Assembly: GCF_000369525.1 (NCBI RefSeq)
Contig: NZ_KB850073.1
Coordinates: 248,001-312,000, forward strand
Direction: 5' to 3'
Source: Acinetobacter higginsii
Lineage (GTDB): Bacteria > Pseudomonadota > Gammaproteobacteria > Pseudomonadales > Moraxellaceae
Length of the DNA stretch: 64,000 nt
In this document: one piece after another, positions 27,213 to 35,415 of the stretch
Numbering within the stretch: position 1 is the first letter of the stretch
Layout: each line of letters starts with the position of its first letter
Position numbers and translations under genes: made by a program
Notes under the pieces: model-generated
Seen by the model: only the letters and a program-made list of their open reading frames with translations
Database searches by the model: none
What the model was told of the DNA's origin: nothing

Positions 27213-28127
27213 TTAAGAAATGTCCAACAAAGAATCCTTTAGATACATGCCTTTTTCATAATAATGACTCAGGGTTTTTCTTTCCTTTCCTGCAAGCTTG
27301 ATCAACCTTGGCATTTGTTGAGGTGGGTAGTTGATTGCTATATCGATCAGTACTTTTTCTTTCACCCATTGATGCTTCACTTGGAAAAATAAGGCATTTT
27401 GATCACAGTTAATTAAGCACATACTCGGCAAATGATTACGCATCACTTTCTGACAGGCCACATAGGCCACTAGATATTCCAGACGACCAATCTGTTGAAA
27501 CATATCCTGATAATCAGGTTCTGTTTCTTTCAATTTTTGCAGATAGGCTTTAGGCGTCATTTCAATCGCTTTCGCCAGTTCATCAAACCATTCTTTAAAG
27601 AAAATATTTTTCTCTGCACTGGCCAATAGCCAATTCTCTAAGACGGGAAAATCTTTAAGTGTTGTATTCTTGGCACGGTAATAGGCAAAGCTGTTGGTAT
27701 GATTCTTCGCTATCAGTTCCTGAATCCAGTCTAAGCTTTCATAAACAAGGATGCTTGCATCCAACCAAATTCCTCCATGCTGATAAATCAACTCAAAACG
27801 GAGCAAATCGGCCTTTTGTTGTGGCGTTGCCTTTGGGAAACGACCAAAATCAATATTACAAAAGTTTTTCACTGTGTCTGGCGTGAGAAAATGAACCTCA
27901 TAATCTGGATTGGTCTTTTTAACCTGTTCAACACATTTTTCCACAAATCCAGCCAGTGGTCCTTCCCAATACATCCAGATTTTTTTAGGAATTACCGCAT
28001 TCTGCACAATCGGATTAAGTACAATCAGATCTGCTTCATTGTCTATGGCTTCGTTAACCCCTCTCTTTTTGTTCGAATACATCGTATAGAACTTTAAGAG
28101 ATAGAATATTTTTTTAAATATTTTCAT
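27213..28127 (-). CDS. GT32-type capsular polysaccharide synthesis protein
   Basis: About 304 residues from the ATG at 28127; an upstream in-frame ATG at 28136 adds three residues. VIPKKIWMYWEGPLAGFVEKC near residue 50 and LLRFELIYQHGGIWLDASILV (the G-G-x-W-x-D-A-S form of the DXD motif) are typical of the Caps_synth/GT32 family. A nucleotide-sugar transferase acting on surface glycans in the cytoplasm. 77 nt separates it from the next gene downstream. Confidence 0.85.
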   Translation of the reverse strand: MKIFKKIFYLLKFYTMYSNKKRGVNEAIDNEADLIVLNPIVQNAVIPKKIWMYWEGPLAGFVEKCVEQVKKTNPDYEVHFLTPDTVKNFCNIDFGRFPKATPQQKADLLRFELIYQHGGIWLDASILVYESLDWIQELIAKNHTNSFAYYRAKNTTLKDFPVLENWLLASAEKNIFFKEWFDELAKAIEMTPKAYLQKLKETEPDYQDMFQQIGRLEYLVAYVACQKVMRNHLPSMCLINCDQNALFFQVKHQWVKEKVLIDIAINYPPQQMPRLIKLAGKERKTLSHYYEKGMYLKDSLLDIS

Positions 28128-28196
28128 ACAGATCACTCAACCATATCTTCAAATCATCTCAGCTTTTTACTCAAGTGATTTGCCCAGAATATTTAG

Positions 28197-28958
28197 TTAA
28201 AAGTAAAGATGCTTAAAAGCATAAAAACGGTCACGCCACATTCGTTTCTGTTTCTTTAGACCATGAGACGAATCGCGCTTTTCCAAGTCTTTACGCTGAA
28301 TACCCTGTGTTGCAACCGTACCCAAAATATCACTGTCCAATCCAGCAGGTTTAACAAAAGGCTGCCAAACGCCGAGGCCTTTTCCATTCTTGCTGAGCCA
28401 GCCTTGGAAAAAGATATCGACAGGCACATGAATATTTTTACCTAATTTGACAAACTCTTCTGCACCTTTACGCGACCAAAGCAGTCCAACCCCACGAATC
28501 GGGAAATAATAAGCATGCCACAGGTTGTATTGATCCATCTGTAGAATATCTTTGGCGAGTTTTTTCTTTTTCGCCGCCATATTCACCACATACCAGTCTA
28601 ACTCTTTATGTTGATCTAGATAGTTCAGTAGTGATTGCAGATTATTTTTAAAGTTCGGTAAAACCTGAATATCATCTTCCAACACCACCAAATAATCGGC
28701 ATCTGTTTGGAGAAATTTTTCGACACAACCATAATGGCTCAGATAACATCCCAGCTCTGAATTCATCAGACTACGACCTAAAATTCGTTGAGCTTCGGCA
28801 TCATCATATTGCTTAAACTCTGATAAGGCCTTACCACGCCCATCATAGGCCGAAAAACGGGTAAACGGCCATCCCTGTTGCTGTAATTGTGCAGTCGCAC
28901 TCACCAGACGCTGATCACTGCCATCAAGGTTAATTAGATAAGTTTCAACTTTCATCAT
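28197..28958 (-). CDS. glycosyltransferase family 25 (third copy)
   Basis: 253 residues beginning VETYLINLDGSDQRL, with NSELGCYLSHYGCVEKFL and VVLEDDIQVLP, the GT25 core motifs. It is more distant from the 25579/26356 pair (different N-terminus and a longer basic C-terminus, KRMWRDRFYAFKHLYF). Start codon directly abuts the stop of the upstream Stealth-family gene, so translational coupling is likely. Role in outer-core assembly. Confidence 0.88.
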   Translation of the reverse strand: MMKVETYLINLDGSDQRLVSATAQLQQQGWPFTRFSAYDGRGKALSEFKQYDDAEAQRILGRSLMNSELGCYLSHYGCVEKFLQTDADYLVVLEDDIQVLPNFKNNLQSLLNYLDQHKELDWYVVNMAAKKKKLAKDILQMDQYNLWHAYYFPIRGVGLLWSRKGAEEFVKLGKNIHVPVDIFFQGWLSKNGKGLGVWQPFVKPAGLDSDILGTVATQGIQRKDLEKRDSSHGLKKQKRMWRDRFYAFKHLYF

Positions 28959-29960
28959 TTATCCTTTGGCCGTTTCAGCCAATAAAACTTTCGGGATATA
29001 GCCTGCCAATTTTTGATTTAAAGCTGCATAAATTTCTGCCGCTGCCGCATCACTCAATTGATCCAGACTTTGCATACACCCATATTTAATCTGATCATTA
29101 CCCAAGCTTTGCAAGAAGCTGCTTAAACTGCTTTCATTTTTCAAATAGGCAATCTCAAGGTCAGGCTTTAACAAGGCCTCATCCTTTTGAATTTTCAAAT
29201 GATTCATCAATGAAATCGGATTGATTTGTTCGACACTGCGGAACTTATACTGAATCTGTTTTTCTAGAAACTTAGGATGAGCAAGTAAATAATCTTGTAA
29301 TATTTTACGGTCAACCGCGTGCGGATAATGGTGAATCTCAAAAAACTTTTTAAATCCAAGCATATCTGCACCTAACATTTGCGCAATCATATGTTTAGGT
29401 TGTATCGGCTTGGAAAAATATTGATTTAAAACCTGACGATACCAAAGCTTGGCCTTGAGCACAAAACTGTTTTGCCAATGCCCGTAAATCACCATTTTCT
29501 GATCAATCAGAATATCTTCTAATTGTGCTGGCGCATTAAAAAAGAAATCATCATTCAAGTAGAAAAAGTAATCGGATAAGCCCTGAATATTCCATAGCAT
29601 GGTTTCAATCGAACGTGTATTGAAAGTGGGTAAGTATTGCTCATACCCCGTAAATATTTCACGATGATCAACAATCCGAATTTTACCCGCCTCACAAATC
29701 CCATCCTGAACAAAGTCATCAATCCATTGCGGTTGCTGACCATCTGTCACAATATAGATATGTCGACAAAATGGCACATATTTTAAAATAGATGCAACGT
29801 TATAATAAATTTCATGGTTGCTGGCAAAACGGGTATCGCTGACGGCATCAGAAGCTTGTGTTTTGCCCTGATACTGCATGCGCTTCTGTTTTAACTTCGG
29901 ATCATTGCCATCCACCCAAGCAATCACTACATCAACCGGTTGCATCATTTCACTCATCAA
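28959..29960 (-). CDS. Stealth-family sugar-phosphate transferase
   Basis: 333 residues. Conserved region 1 is VDVVIAWVDGNDP near the N-terminus; conserved region 2 includes RSIETMLWNIQGLSDYFFYLNDDFFF; a HYPHAVDRKIL segment matches region 3. Stealth proteins are hexose-1-phosphate transferases that build phosphodiester-linked glycans. This suggests the outer core of this strain contains a sugar-phosphate linkage (inference). First gene of the leftward block, divergent from the ATP-grasp gene across a 372-bp region. Confidence 0.88.
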   Translation of the reverse strand: MMSEMMQPVDVVIAWVDGNDPKLKQKRMQYQGKTQASDAVSDTRFASNHEIYYNVASILKYVPFCRHIYIVTDGQQPQWIDDFVQDGICEAGKIRIVDHREIFTGYEQYLPTFNTRSIETMLWNIQGLSDYFFYLNDDFFFNAPAQLEDILIDQKMVIYGHWQNSFVLKAKLWYRQVLNQYFSKPIQPKHMIAQMLGADMLGFKKFFEIHHYPHAVDRKILQDYLLAHPKFLEKQIQYKFRSVEQINPISLMNHLKIQKDEALLKPDLEIAYLKNESSLSSFLQSLGNDQIKYGCMQSLDQLSDAAAAEIYAALNQKLAGYIPKVLLAETAKG

Positions 29961-30332
29961 TTCACTCTTAAACGACCCGAAAGCCCGAAAATACGGCCAA
30001 ACATGTTTAATCTAGAAGCATATGATAACATCACTGATCTGTTCACAGGCAGTCTCTTTTCGTAATGGCAGACATCTTGATTGTGCAATCATTCCATATA
30101 AATCAATATATTATAATTGTTTAAATTTTAATATCGATGAGGTAATCAGCAGATATATAATTCCACCTTATTTAGTGGCTTTATTAACATCAGCTTAACC
30201 CCTGACAATCCCTAACAAAATCAAACCTTTTGGAATCATTTTACACCTAAAACCACCACATTTTTATTAGACGAATTTAGGTATTTTTATTATAATTACA
30301 GGTTACTTTGACGGGATTTAATCTTTTGACTG
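29961..30332. other. 372-bp divergent promoter region in the outer-core locus
   Basis: AT-rich, non-coding on both strands, between the divergent leftward (Stealth first) and rightward (ATP-grasp first) operons. It must hold the promoters for both. I see no clear operator palindrome or structured leader. Confidence 0.6.
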
Positions 30333-31214
30333 ATGATTTATAACTACTTTGAGTATCAAGCAAAAATAATTAGAACTAAATTTGTTTCAGATAAAGCGTA
30401 TCTCACTAAACGGTTTATCTGCAAATTAGGTTATACCCCTGATTTTTGCTCACCAAAAAGCTTCAATGAAAAAGTCACTGCCCGAATGATTTTCGAGCGG
30501 AGCCCCCTGTTCACAAAATTAGCAGATAAATGTGCAGTCAGACAGTTGGTTTCAGCAAAGGTTGGTGATGCCTATTTTGTTCCATTGATTGGCATTTACA
30601 AATGTATTGATGAGATTGATTTTAACCAGTTACCCAATCAATTTGTTTTAAAATGCACTCATGACAGTGGCAGCGCCATGGTCTGTCGCGATAAAAGCAA
30701 GTTTAGTGTCGAAGCAGCAACCGCTAAAATCAAAAATCACCTTAAAATGAATATGTATTTTAGAAAGCGTGAATGGCACTACAAAGATATTTGCCCTAAA
30801 GTACTGGTTGAAGAATATGTAGAGCTCTATGTTGATCCTGCCAGTCAATCTGCCATTACCACGTGTCGTGTGCACTGTTTTGAAGGCCGTCCGGAATATC
30901 TAGAAATTGATGTCCAAGATGCTCAAGGCAACGACTACTCAAATATGTATGATACACAATGGCAGTTACAGCCATTTCGGGTCGATCTAAAAGATAACTC
31001 TCCATCCGCTTTGGCTGCACCGAAACAATTGCAAGAGATCATTCAACTGTCAGAAAAGCTTTGTTTTGCGTATGGTTATAGCCGAGTAGATTTCTTACTC
31101 TCTCAAGATCACGTGTATTTTAGTGAAATCACCCTCACTCCGAATGCAGGACGAATGGTGATTACACCTGTAGAATGGGATTTAAAATTAGGCTCACTCT
31201 GGTTATCCTATTAG
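30333..31214 (+). CDS. TupA-like ATP-grasp protein
   Basis: 293 residues. The N-terminus LGYTPDFCSPKSFNEKVTARM and ADKCAVRQLVSAKVGDAYFVPLIG match TupA-type ATP-grasp proteins; FVLKCTHDSGSAMVC (ATP loop), VLVEEYVE and RVDFLLSQDHVYFSEITLTPNAG supply the ATP/Mg ligands. Relatives occur in surface polysaccharide clusters; TupA itself makes teichuronopeptide, joining amino acids to uronic acid. Next to UDP-uronate genes, an amide modification of a hexuronic acid is a reasonable guess but unproven. Confidence 0.82.
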   Translation: MIYNYFEYQAKIIRTKFVSDKAYLTKRFICKLGYTPDFCSPKSFNEKVTARMIFERSPLFTKLADKCAVRQLVSAKVGDAYFVPLIGIYKCIDEIDFNQLPNQFVLKCTHDSGSAMVCRDKSKFSVEAATAKIKNHLKMNMYFRKREWHYKDICPKVLVEEYVELYVDPASQSAITTCRVHCFEGRPEYLEIDVQDAQGNDYSNMYDTQWQLQPFRVDLKDNSPSALAAPKQLQEIIQLSEKLCFAYGYSRVDFLLSQDHVYFSEITLTPNAGRMVITPVEWDLKLGSLWLSY

Positions 31215-31249
31215 CCGTCCATCATGTATATCGAATCTGTTAGGTACTT

Positions 31250-32419
31250 ATGAAAATAGCGATTGCTGGAACAGGATATGTCGGGTTGTCAAATGCAATG
31301 CTATTTGCACAACACCATGAAACCATCGCCCTGGATATCCTACAAAGTAAAGTAGATTTACTGAATAACAAAGTATCACCGATTCAAGATCATGATATTT
31401 CATTTTTTTTAAAAGAAAAACAGCTCAATTTCACGGCGACTACCGATAAACAGCAGGCTTTTCAAGATGCTGATTTTATTATTATTGCCACTCCAACTGA
31501 CTATGACCCTCAAACCAATTACTTTAATACGCAAAGTGTAGAAAGCGTGATTCAGGATGTACTGGCCATTAACCCCAATGCAACCATGATCGTCAAATCT
31601 ACAGTTCCTGTGGGTTTCACAGAGCAAGTCAAAAATAAATATCAGACTGAAAACATTATTTTCTCGCCTGAATTCTTACGTGAAGGTAAAGCCCTACACG
31701 ACAACCTCTACCCCTCGCGTATCATCGTTGGTGAACAGTCTGAACGTGCCCAACAATTTGCCGATTTACTGGTAGAAGGTGCGGTAAAACAAGATATTCC
31801 AGTCTTGCTGACGCATTCAACTGAAGCTGAAGCGATTAAACTGTTCGCCAATACCTATCTGGCGATGCGGGTGGCCTTCTTCAATGAATTGGATACTTAC
31901 GCACAAAGCTTTGGCCTAGATACGAAGCAAGTCATTGATGGTGTTTGTCTCGACCCTCGTATCGGCAGTCATTATAACAATCCATCTTTTGGCTACGGCG
32001 GCTATTGTCTACCAAAAGATACCAAGCAGTTATTGGCCAACTATAACAACGTACCCAGCAATCTAATTAAAGCGATTGTGGATGCCAATCGAACACGTAA
32101 AGATTTTATTGCGGATTCGATTCTGGCAAGAAACCCAAGCACGGTGGGAATCTATCGTCTGGTGATGAAAAGCGGCTCAGATAATTTCCGCGCTTCTGCG
32201 ATTCAAGGCGTGATGAAGCGATTAAAAGCCAAAGGTCTGGAAATCATTATCTACGAACCGACCTTTCACGAAGACAGCTTTTTTAAGTCTAAAGTGACTC
32301 AAGATCTAAATGAATTCAAACAATCTTGTGATGTGATTATTGCCAATCGCCTCTCCAATGAATTGCTAGATGTACAAGATAAAGTTTATACCCGAGATAT
32401 TTTTGGAGGCGATGAATGA
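31250..32419 (+). CDS. ugd: UDP-glucose 6-dehydrogenase
   Basis: 389 residues. Rossmann motif IAGTGYVGLSNAM at the N-terminus, TVPVGFTEQ, FSPEFLREGKAL, and the catalytic-Cys motif GYGGYCLPKDTKQL near residue 250. It oxidises UDP-glucose to UDP-glucuronate using two NAD+. It overlaps the next gene by 4 nt (ATGA), so translation is coupled with the epimerase. Supplies UDP-GlcA to the outer-core pathway, and possibly also to capsule. Confidence 0.95.
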   Translation: MKIAIAGTGYVGLSNAMLFAQHHETIALDILQSKVDLLNNKVSPIQDHDISFFLKEKQLNFTATTDKQQAFQDADFIIIATPTDYDPQTNYFNTQSVESVIQDVLAINPNATMIVKSTVPVGFTEQVKNKYQTENIIFSPEFLREGKALHDNLYPSRIIVGEQSERAQQFADLLVEGAVKQDIPVLLTHSTEAEAIKLFANTYLAMRVAFFNELDTYAQSFGLDTKQVIDGVCLDPRIGSHYNNPSFGYGGYCLPKDTKQLLANYNNVPSNLIKAIVDANRTRKDFIADSILARNPSTVGIYRLVMKSGSDNFRASAIQGVMKRLKAKGLEIIIYEPTFHEDSFFKSKVTQDLNEFKQSCDVIIANRLSNELLDVQDKVYTRDIFGGDE

Positions 32420-33441
32420 AAGTTCTAGTCACAGGTGCTGCTGGATTCATCGGCTTTAGTGTTGCAAAAAAACTGCTGGAACGCGGTGATGATGTGGTCG
32501 GTTTTGATAATTTTAACGATTATTATGATCCATCCCTGAAAGAGGCCCGTGCTCAGCAATTACAACTGCTGGCTGAGCGCAACGATACAGGCAGTTTCAC
32601 TCTGATTCGTGACAATCTCGCCAATAAAGCCGTGGTGGATCAATGCTTCCAAGATCATCGTTTTGATCGTGTGATTCATTTGGCCGCGCAGGCCGGTGTA
32701 CGCTATTCACTTGAAAATCCACATAGCTATGTGGAGAGCAACCTGATTGCATTTACCAACATTTTGGAAGCCTGCCGTTACGCAGCAACACCCCACCTAA
32801 CCTATGCCAGCACCAGTAGTGTCTATGGTGCTAACACCACCATGCCTTTTAGCGAGCAACATGGTGTGGATCATCCGCTGCAATTCTATGCTGCAACCAA
32901 ACGCGCCAATGAATTAATGGCACATAGCTACAGTCATTTATTTAAATTACCAACCACAGGACTGCGTTTCTTTACCGTCTATGGCCCGTGGACACGCCCA
33001 GATATGGCCTTGTTTAAATTCACCAAGAACATTTTTGAAGGCAAACCAATTCCTGTGTTTAATCATGGCAATCACACCCGTGACTTTACCTATATCGATG
33101 ATATTGTTGAAGGGATTATCCGTACTAGCGACAAGATTGCGACCCCTGATGAGACTTGGGACAGCAACCATCCAAATCCATCCACCAGCAATGCTCCGTT
33201 TAGAATTTTCAATATTGGTAATAACCGTACGGTAAAACTGATTGAATATATTCAGGCGATTGAAAAAGCAGCAGGTAAAGAAGCAATTTTAGACCTGCTT
33301 CCTCTTCAGCCTGGCGATGTACCAGATACCTTTGCCGATAGTTCTGCGCTAGAAAATTATGTGGACTACAAACCAGCTACTTCAGTGGTTGATGGCGTGA
33401 AAAACTTTGTCGATTGGTATCGCCAATATCACAATATTTAA
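32416..33441 (+). CDS. UDP-glucuronate 4-epimerase-like NAD-dependent epimerase
   Basis: 341 residues, extended SDR fold: GAAGFIGFSVAKKL (NAD binding), LAAQAGVRYSLENPHSYVESN, the catalytic Y-x3-K in FYAATKRANE, and RFFTVYGPWTRPDMALF. This last segment is characteristic of UDP-GlcA 4-epimerases, which make UDP-galacturonate. Coupled to ugd by overlap, which strongly supports UDP-glucuronate as substrate. Provides galacturonic acid for the outer core. Confidence 0.9.
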   Translation: MKVLVTGAAGFIGFSVAKKLLERGDDVVGFDNFNDYYDPSLKEARAQQLQLLAERNDTGSFTLIRDNLANKAVVDQCFQDHRFDRVIHLAAQAGVRYSLENPHSYVESNLIAFTNILEACRYAATPHLTYASTSSVYGANTTMPFSEQHGVDHPLQFYAATKRANELMAHSYSHLFKLPTTGLRFFTVYGPWTRPDMALFKFTKNIFEGKPIPVFNHGNHTRDFTYIDDIVEGIIRTSDKIATPDETWDSNHPNPSTSNAPFRIFNIGNNRTVKLIEYIQAIEKAAGKEAILDLLPLQPGDVPDTFADSSALENYVDYKPATSVVDGVKNFVDWYRQYHNI

Positions 33442-33449
33442 TAACTCTT

Positions 33450-33490
33450 AAAGCAAAAAAATCAGGCATTCCGCCTGATTTTTTTGCTTT
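33450..33490. terminator. bidirectional terminator in the outer-core locus
   Basis: AAAGCAAAAAAATCAGGC and its exact complement form a very long stem with an ATTCC loop between two convergent genes (epimerase and the 33528 transferase). Confidence 0.95.
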
Positions 33491-33527
33491 ATCCATCCCT
33501 TCATTTTCAGGATAAATAACGCTTGGA

Positions 33528-34283
33528 TTACTGCCAAGACTCTTTGATCCAATCCGATGGCAATACATAGCGATACCATTTACCACCGCCACCACTGATC
33601 GCATCAGGTGGATTAATCTCACCATGGAAAATAATGATTTTCGCGCCTTTTGGTTTGATAGGCGGCTGGAAATAAGCAAATGGCACTCGTCTTAAACAGT
33701 GGTATTTATAGCTTTTGCACCACTCTTTATTCCAATAACTCAATTTGCCTTCTTTATGCACAAACCAAGACAGGTACTCTTGTTCATTACGGAACTTTTG
33801 ACTGATCTCTTTAAAGTTTGCACGGAAGTACGGCAAGATATCTGGAAAAGCACCCAGTTTAAAACGATAAACCGAACTATTGCCTGTGATACGCCAAGGG
33901 CGTTTCCAGTCGTGAATCACCAAGAACTCACCTTCCGCTTGGAAGAAGCAGTCAATATTATCAATAATGACCACGTCCAAATCGAGGAATAAAGCATTGC
34001 CTTTTAAGCCATACAGATCAGGTTCAAAAGTCGAGAGTTTATTCCAGCCACGCTCAGGGCTACCAGCAGGTAAATCCAGAGATGGAATTGGAAAACATTG
34101 AACATTCGGATCAATGCCCTCGGTACGATCAGTCAAGCACACCATTTTAAAAGGCAGAGTCAAATGACGTTTGACCATGTTATACAAACGGTTGACGTAC
34201 TCAGCACCATACTTGGTTCCCCACTTCATGCACAAGATCACATTGTCTTCATGAGTTGCCGAATTTTGTTGAATATCTACCAT
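33528..34283 (-). CDS. glycosyltransferase (DXD type) next to ilvE
   Basis: 251 residues. NVILCMKWGTKYGAEYVNRLY at the N-terminus and NALFLDLDVVIIDNIDCFF (D-x-D) in the middle indicate a GT-A fold transferase; FKMVCLTDRTEG and YWNKEWCKSYKYHC are further conserved-looking blocks. It lies adjacent to ilvE. Most likely an inner-position outer-core transferase. CAZy family uncertain. Confidence 0.78.
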   Translation of the reverse strand: MVDIQQNSATHEDNVILCMKWGTKYGAEYVNRLYNMVKRHLTLPFKMVCLTDRTEGIDPNVQCFPIPSLDLPAGSPERGWNKLSTFEPDLYGLKGNALFLDLDVVIIDNIDCFFQAEGEFLVIHDWKRPWRITGNSSVYRFKLGAFPDILPYFRANFKEISQKFRNEQEYLSWFVHKEGKLSYWNKEWCKSYKYHCLRRVPFAYFQPPIKPKGAKIIIFHGEINPPDAISGGGGKWYRYVLPSDWIKESWQ

Positions 34284-34414
34284 CTGATAACCTTAAATGC
34301 TTGAGATACGAGGCTACACTTTGTCCAAAAAAACAAAAGTGTTCAATCATATGCACTGAATATACGCTCATCTTAGCATAGAGCGGATTGTTTTTTTTAG
34401 TATTAATTCGTCAA

Positions 34415-34441
34415 TAAAAAAGCGAAGCCTAAGCTTCGCCT
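34415..34441 (-). terminator. ilvE terminator
   Basis: Read on the minus strand GGCGAAGC, TTAG loop, GCTTCGCT and a T-run, 18 nt after the ilvE stop codon. Confidence 0.88.
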
Positions 34442-34458
34442 TTGTGCACGATTACAGC

Positions 34459-35385
34459 TTATTTAATATAAGTTAACCAGTGTGCATATTTGTCATTGCG
34501 ACCTTGTACTGCATCAAAGAAAGTCTTTTGAATCACAGTGGTAATCGGACCACGTGAACCACAACCAATTTCACGGTCATCATATTCACGAATCGGGGTT
34601 ACTTCCGCAGCAGTACCTGTAAAGAATGCTTCATCTGCAATGTAGAATTCATCACGAGTAATACGACGTTCAACCACTTCATAACCCAGGTCTTTAGCAA
34701 TGGTAATCACGGTTTGACGGGTAATCCCTTCTAACGCGCCACCGGCTAAATCAGGGGTATGCAACACGCCATCTTTGATCAGGAATACGTTCTCGCCCGC
34801 ACCTTGGCAAACAAAGCCTTGTGGGTCAAGCAACATTGCTTCGTCATAACCTGAACGTGCCACTTCCTGATGTGCCAAGATCGACACAGTATAGTTACCG
34901 CATGCCTTTGCTTTACACATGGTCACATTTGGATGGTGATGCGTGAATGAAGAGGTTTTTACACGAATACCACGTGCCATTGCTTCTTCACCAAGGTATG
35001 CACCCCAACCCCATGCTGCAACTGCGGCATGAATGGTGTTGTCAGTTGCGGCAATACCGAGTTTTTCAGAACCAATCCAAATCAATGGACGTAAATAGCA
35101 AGATGCTAATTTATTTTCACGCACCACATCGATTTGTGCTTGTTCTAGTGTCGCTTGATCAAATGGAACATTCATTTGATAAATTTTTGCTGAATTTAAT
35201 AAGCGTTTAGTATGATCTTGCAAACGGAAGATTGCTGTACCATTCGGAGTTTCGTAAGCTCTGACGCCTTCAAAGACACCCATGCTGTAGTGTAGTGTGT
35301 GAGTTAAGACGTGAATTTTTGCATCACGCCAATCAACTAATTTTCCATCTTGCCAAATAAAACCATCACGATCAGCCAAACTCAT
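34459..35385 (-). CDS. ilvE: branched-chain amino acid aminotransferase
   Basis: 308 residues from the ATG at 35385, which has GGAG 8 nt upstream and starts MSLADRDGFIWQDGKLVDW; an in-frame start at 35415 would be inside the glnE junction and is less likely. Fold type IV PLP enzyme: HYSMGVFEGVRAY, SCYLRPLIWIGSEKLG, KAKACGNYTVS with the PLP-binding Lys, and FTGTAAEVTPI. Last step of Leu, Ile and Val synthesis. It marks the second boundary of the outer-core locus and follows glnE closely. Confidence 0.97.
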   Translation of the reverse strand: MSLADRDGFIWQDGKLVDWRDAKIHVLTHTLHYSMGVFEGVRAYETPNGTAIFRLQDHTKRLLNSAKIYQMNVPFDQATLEQAQIDVVRENKLASCYLRPLIWIGSEKLGIAATDNTIHAAVAAWGWGAYLGEEAMARGIRVKTSSFTHHHPNVTMCKAKACGNYTVSILAHQEVARSGYDEAMLLDPQGFVCQGAGENVFLIKDGVLHTPDLAGGALEGITRQTVITIAKDLGYEVVERRITRDEFYIADEAFFTGTAAEVTPIREYDDREIGCGSRGPITTVIQKTFFDAVQGRNDKYAHWLTYIK

Positions 35386-35415
35386 CGCACATACTCCATT
35401 TTCTTTTTTACACAA

